Part shown: positions 12,825-16,931 of the stretch, piece by piece | Position numbering within the stretch: the stretch's first letter is position 1 | Layout: each line of letters starts with the position of its first letter | Assembly (NCBI GenBank): GCA_964585305.1 | Contig: CAZPDM010000089.1 | Coordinates: forward strand, 1 to 16,931 | Source of the DNA: CAZPDM01 sp964585305 | GTDB taxonomy: Bacteria > Planctomycetota > Uabimicrobiia > Uabimicrobiales > JABWCH01 | Direction: 5' to 3' | DNA: 16,931 nt | Notes under the pieces: model-generated | Databases searched by the model: none | What the model saw: the letters and a program-made list of their open reading frames with translations, nothing else | Told to the model about the DNA's origin: nothing | Made by a program: the position numbers and the translations under genes

Positions 12825-15121
12825 ATGTTTTTTGAAGAAAATCGTACTCCTCATATTTTAAAACAAATAGGAAAATTCAGTTTAGTAAATATTGATGATG
12901 AAGGAAGCTGGTTAAAAGGCAGTATATTATTAAATCAATTCATATTGGAAAAAAAACTTGGAGAGGGAGGATATGGAGATGTATGGTATGTAAAAGATAT
13001 TGAAAATGGAAAAGAATTTGCTGTAAAAAAAGTTCGCCCACAAAAAAATGTTATAGATATTTTGGATGAGCTAAAAATTTTCTTTGATATTCCTAAACAT
13101 CCGCATCTACTTTCTTGCCATTTTTTTTATTCTTTTAAAGAACAGATTTTTTATTCTTAGATTATATTGATGGAGAGAATCTTTCTAGTTTGATTACTAA
13201 GGGAAAACTAAGAAATTCTCAAGGTTGCTTTGATTTTTCAATTATTTTAGATATTGCGATTCAAATTTCTTGGGGACTTGAAGCCCTTCATGAGTTTGGA
13301 ATTATCCATAAAGACTTGAGGGCAAAGAATATTCTTTTAACAAAAGAAAGAGTTGTAAAAATATGCGATTTTGGGCTATCATTACGATATTGCGATACTA
13401 ATAAAAAAATTGATCAAACAATGATAAGAGAGAAACGTGATTTGGGTTCTTTGATTGTTCAAATGCTTAATAAGCAACCAGAACAATCTAACTCTGATAG
13501 CCCACAAGAGCCATGTATTGATTCAAAGGAGCAGTTAGATGAATTTATTTCTGAAAATGATCTATATAAATATCCAACTTTGAGAGATATCTTAACAAAT
13601 TGTAAATTAGAATCTACTCAAAAAATAGATGCTATGCAAGAAGTTACTAATATGTTAAAAAAATGTTATTCCGAAATAGAAGGAAAGGAATATTCTAGAG
13701 AAAAAACAGATTTATTAAAACCATCAGATTCAAAACAAGTTATTGAGTTACAAAAAGAAGCAGAAGAAATTTTCTTAACTGCCCAAAAAGAAGCTGAAAG
13801 ATGGAAAGAGAGTGAAGAAGTAGAAGAAATCCTTAAGGATAATAGCTGGAAAGTACACAATGGTTCTCCACATTCTCAAAAAATTTCAGGAATCATTGCT
13901 TGTAAACGTGCTATAAATATTTGGGAAATTTTGATAAAAATAGGAAAAGGCCAAAAAAATATATTGTCATCAATTTATGATTTAGAGGCTAAAATAAATA
14001 ATGAACTGAAGCAATATACAGAAGCATTACGATTGAATTCTGAAAGTATTGATATACTAAAAAAAATTAGTGATCAAAATAATCAAGAAGAAAAAATAAA
14101 ATTGTTTCGAGACTTAGCAGATTATTATAATACTAATGGATGTATATTGTATAATCTTGCACGGTATGAAGAATCAAAGAAATCTTATGATGATGCGATA
14201 AATAATCTGAATAAGATTGATCAAAATAAATTAAATAGAAATGATATAATTCTTTATGTAACCATTTATATTCACAAAGGAAAGCTTCTTTTAGAAACCA
14301 ACGAATATTTCCTAAATATACTAGAAGATTTCATTTGCTCTATAGATGAGCTTATTAGCAAAATCAAAAAATATCCAGAAAATTCAATACAAAGAAAAGT
14401 TGTATCTCTTTTTGAACTGAAAGCAAAAATATTAGAAAAGATGAAAAAATATAAAGAATCTATAGAACAATATAATCAAACTATTAAAACATTAGAAAAA
14501 CTGATCAAGAATCAAAAGGATGATGAAGAAGTTTTAAAGCTAAAAAAATATCTTGTTATTTGTTATGGTAACAAAGCTGATGTATTAAAGAACTTGGATT
14601 CTATAAAGTTTATAGAGCTATATGATAAAGCCATTAAAAAGCTAAAAAGACTAATCAAGAAGCAAAAAACTTTGGATATTCAAGAGACTTTAAATTTAAA
14701 AAAACATCTTGCTATTTTTTATGGTAACAAAGCTAATTTAATATCAAATAGCTTGAAGTCGATACAATTATATGATAACGCTATTAAAATATTGGAAGAA
14801 TTAATCCAACAAAATAATCGTTTAGAATTAAGAAAAGATTTGGCATTTTTTTATTACAATAAAGGGGAGAAGCTGAGATACTATGGAAAAAAAATACTGA
14901 AATTGGATCCAGAAGAATCTTTGAAATCGTATAAAAAAGCAATGGAATCGTATAAAGAAGCTCATATAATATTAAAAAAACTTGTTGATATAGAAAAACG
15001 AATGGATTTACAAAAATTTCTAACTGAAATTAACAATGTAATTATATATGTCGAAAAAATTATGACTATGAAAATAGAATTATTTATAAATAAATATAAA
15101 TGTTCAGAGTATTTGGACTAG
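12825..15121 (+). pseudogene. Hanks-type protein kinase with TPR-like tail, frame broken by one base
   Basis: Two frames together make one kinase of about 765 residues. The first (12825-13160) has the Gly-loop GEGGYG (46-51), the VAIK-type Lys68 and a helix-C Glu82, then stops. The rest continues in the -1 frame, open from 13139 to 15121. Joined at the T6 run 13147-13152, the text reads QIFLFLDYIDGENL, a normal hinge region. The second part has HKDLRAKN with catalytic Asp164, Asn169, and DFG at 182-184. The activation segment is short with no clear APE motif. From about residue 300 follows a coiled, Lys/Glu-rich region and TPR-like helical repeats. The TTG near 13190 is not a real start. The break may be a mutation, a sequencing error or -1 frameshifting. 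Apart from it the gene is intact, and a terminator overlaps its stop codon. Confidence 0.75.
14471..14929 (+). repeat. Three 50-53 codon repeats in the kinase tail
   Basis: Repeat units begin at 14471, 14621 and 14771, each at a Tyr codon, with spacings of exactly 50 and 50 codons; the next similar Tyr comes 53 codons later (14930). Each unit reads roughly Y-x-x-(A/T)-I-K-x-L-x-x-L-I, a linker, L-x-K-x-L-(A/V)-(I/F), then Y-x-N-K. The first two share CYGNKAD and FYGNKAN at the same offset. The pattern suits TPR-like helix pairs and recent internal duplication. Divergence is too great for strict nucleotide tandem repeats. Confidence 0.7.
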
Positions 15122-15147
15122 TGTATGTTACTAGTCCAAATATTTTT
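15110..15147 (+). terminator. Intrinsic terminator overlapping the kinase stop codon
   Basis: Bases 15110-15122 pair perfectly with 15130-15142 (13 bp, 7-base loop), followed by five T residues (15143-15147). The TAG stop (15119-15121) sits inside the left arm. There is no T run on the other strand after the stem, so it mainly serves the plus-strand kinase transcript. Confidence 0.88.
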
Positions 15148-15198
15148 GGCGTTAACTTTTTTTAATATAAACTATAATTTTGCTGGATTACGAAGTTT

Positions 15199-16931
15199 TT
15201 ATTTATGCTTTTGCTTATATTTGGTGGACATAAGGATAAGTTCTTTAAAAGATTTTGCGGGATATTTTCGATAATTTTCTTCTTCTACAAAAAGAAAATC
15301 AAAGCCACAATATTTAGAAGTTTTGTTGAGATATAATTGTTGTACATCTTGACACCATTGTTGCAACCGGGCCATTTTTAAAGGAACATCTAAATCTTCT
15401 CGACCTTTTACTTCTACAATATAAAGAATATTGTTTGTTGTCGTTACAAAGAAATCTGGAAAATAGTGGGCAATCTTTTGATTATCATCTATGTAGTCTA
15501 ACGAAAATCCAATTTTAGGATAAATTTTGCTATAAGCTACTACATCTTCGAATGATTCCAAAGAATCGCTAAATAATAATTCTAAATGACTATCTCCTAT
15601 AATTTTATTGAATAAACATTTTTTAGGTATCCGATATAATTGATTTTGTACTACAAAAGACTGCGTATCTTGTAATCGAATGATTTTTTCAATTTTTACA
15701 TTTCCTTGATCTTGTATTGTCAGTTCACGAATGGCATGAGAAAAGGTTTCTATAATTGTTTTTTGAACTGGAGTAGTCATCAAAACTTTTGCTAATTTTG
15801 GATTTTCCAGTTCTATTTTTTGCCCAAAAAGAATTTGCAAAGTAAATTCTTTTACTTTGGGATAAATACTGTCGTAGTTCCCAACTAACTTGCATTCTTC
15901 TATGATTTTTGATGTAAAGTAACTTAGAATGCTTCTACTATCAAGTGGAGAACTTTGAAACTCAATAGTGTGGCTAATATAATCGTTGGTAAGATCTCTG
16001 AATACTATTTGGGAATTCGCCTCTTTATTGCAGGAAAATTCTAAAGTTGGATTTGCCAGTTTTGTTATATCCAAATTCTCTAAATTTTTATATTCACGAT
16101 ATAATCGAAAGCTACTTAAAGGAATTTCTATATCTAATTGATCAACATTTTTATTTTTATCAATTTGAATAATCATTGGGCCATGTGCAGGAGTTTTCAA
16201 GTTCATTTCTTTGTATTCCAACATCACTCCTTCATTTTGGATGCTTTCAATAAATTCCATAAAAGAGGGTGTACCGATTACGCTGACTTCTTCAACAACA
16301 GAAATATTTTGAACTTTTTCATCTTGAGAATCTTTAAATTTACTTTCTGCAAATTTTTTTTCTCTATTTGTTGCAAGTAAATATAATTCATTTTCTGAAA
16401 ACATCCGACGTAGGCCGCGCCCAAGTGTTTGTTCCGGCAAAATATTGCTTTTTGCTGAATAGGAACGCAATCCAATGATTGTAGTTACATTCCGGACATC
16501 CCAGCCTTCTTTAAGCATTAAGACTGATACAATTGCTAAGTATGGGCTATCTTTGCTATCAATAGAATTTGCTGCCTTTCTTAGTTTTCTCAATTCTTCT
16601 TCGTCTTTATTGCTTTCTGAAATTTCTCCATTATTTTTAGTATGAATGACAAGAACAGAATTTTTTGCCTGAAATTCTGGATATTTTTCAGCAAGATATT
16701 GAGCAACTTCATCGCAATCTTTTGTGTCGTCTGTCATAATAAATAAAACGCTTTTTTTATTAACTTTACTATATTCTTGATATGTTTTTCTCCATTCTTC
16801 TACACCTAAAGCAATATAGTCAGCATATTTCTCTACATATCGAAGGCTAGGATATTCGAGCAAATTTTTTTGACTGGCAGCATCAGGCAAAATAGGATGT
16901 TTTACTACGTTTTGTAAAATGGCTTCGACTA
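15199..16931 (-). CDS. Type III restriction-type helicase-nuclease, C-terminal part (5' partial)
   Basis: The frame runs from the stop at 15199 up to the right edge, so the protein's N-terminus with the Walker A/DEAD half is missing from the window. The visible 576 or so residues hold the second helicase domain: a conserved block with VLMLKEGWDVRNV and, soon after, motif VI EQTLGRGLRRM. Near the C-terminus is a PD-(D/E)xK nuclease: HYFPDFFV, then IVEVKG, giving Asp, Glu and Lys in the expected order. This domain order is that of the Res subunit of type III restriction enzymes and related DEAD-box restriction proteins. No Mod methyltransferase is visible; it could lie beyond the edge, or this may be a solitary relative. 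The apparent start at 16890 is a TTG inside an open frame, not the true start. Confidence 0.83.
   Translation of the reverse strand, partial: VEAILQNVVKHPILPDAASQKNLLEYPSLRYVEKYADYIALGVEEWRKTYQEYSKVNKKSVLFIMTDDTKDCDEVAQYLAEKYPEFQAKNSVLVIHTKNNGEISESNKDEEELRKLRKAANSIDSKDSPYLAIVSVLMLKEGWDVRNVTTIIGLRSYSAKSNILPEQTLGRGLRRMFSENELYLLATNREKKFAESKFKDSQDEKVQNISVVEEVSVIGTPSFMEFIESIQNEGVMLEYKEMNLKTPAHGPMIIQIDKNKNVDQLDIEIPLSSFRLYREYKNLENLDITKLANPTLEFSCNKEANSQIVFRDLTNDYISHTIEFQSSPLDSRSILSYFTSKIIEECKLVGNYDSIYPKVKEFTLQILFGQKIELENPKLAKVLMTTPVQKTIIETFSHAIRELTIQDQGNVKIEKIIRLQDTQSFVVQNQLYRIPKKCLFNKIIGDSHLELLFSDSLESFEDVVAYSKIYPKIGFSLDYIDDNQKIAHYFPDFFVTTTNNILYIVEVKGREDLDVPLKMARLQQWCQDVQQLYLNKTSKYCGFDFLFVEEENYRKYPAKSFKELILMSTKYKQKHK

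Noticed and set aside
13190..15121. Separate 643-residue protein starting at TTG 13190
   Set aside because: It would begin inside kinase subdomain V, and the frame is open back to 13139, where it joins the N-terminal kinase half smoothly.
16888..16890. TTG as the start of the type III-type protein
   Set aside because: The frame stays open to the window edge and the protein would lack the first helicase domain, so it is a partial gene.
1..16931. CRISPR arrays, tRNA or rRNA genes, insertion sequences
   Set aside because: I looked and saw no regularly spaced direct repeats with spacers, no tRNA-like TTCGA arm context, no rRNA blocks and no transposase.

Overview
The window is AT-rich and looks like chromosomal DNA of a Gram-negative bacterium. 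A protein with an exosortase-type PEP-CTERM tail, a ResB-family cytochrome c biogenesis protein, a DUF116 domain fused to a prenyl synthase and a Hanks-type kinase with a TPR tail together suggest the Planctomycetota/Lentisphaerota side of the PVC group. That placement is an inference; no rRNA or marker gene is present to fix it.

Left part (1-9460), all plus strand, mostly ordinary cellular genes in close order: the end of an unknown gene with QTTEE repeats, a ResB-like protein, the DUF116-polyprenyl synthase fusion, RNA 2',3'-cyclic phosphodiesterase (thpR), PolX DNA polymerase with PHP exonuclease, an MFS transporter, an RluA-type pseudouridine synthase, a short GspF/PilC-like membrane protein and a secreted PEP-CTERM protein. 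Spacers are 14 to about 125 bp. A bidirectional terminator (9425-9460) closes this block. A long inverted repeat lies between a good Shine-Dalgarno and the start of the GspF-like gene.

Middle part (9463-10790): a YheT-like alpha/beta hydrolase on the minus strand, then a gap that is not empty. It holds a minus-strand unit with a perfect TTGACA-17-TATAAT promoter, a folded core of about 90 nt and an intrinsic terminator. This is best explained as a small structured RNA of about 150 nt, of a family I do not recognise. It is the most interesting item in the window.

Right part (10790-16931), accessory and defence-like: a type II restriction endonuclease and an N6-adenine-type methyltransferase overlapping by 11 bp on the minus strand; a divergent spacer with a strong plus-strand promoter and a possible 46-residue ORF; a protein kinase with a TPR-like tail whose frame is broken by one base at a T6 run; and, convergent with it, the C-terminal part of a type III restriction-type helicase-nuclease that runs off the right edge.

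The layout suggests a housekeeping region on the left joined to a defence island on the right. The RNA unit and the restriction-modification pair lie at the junction.
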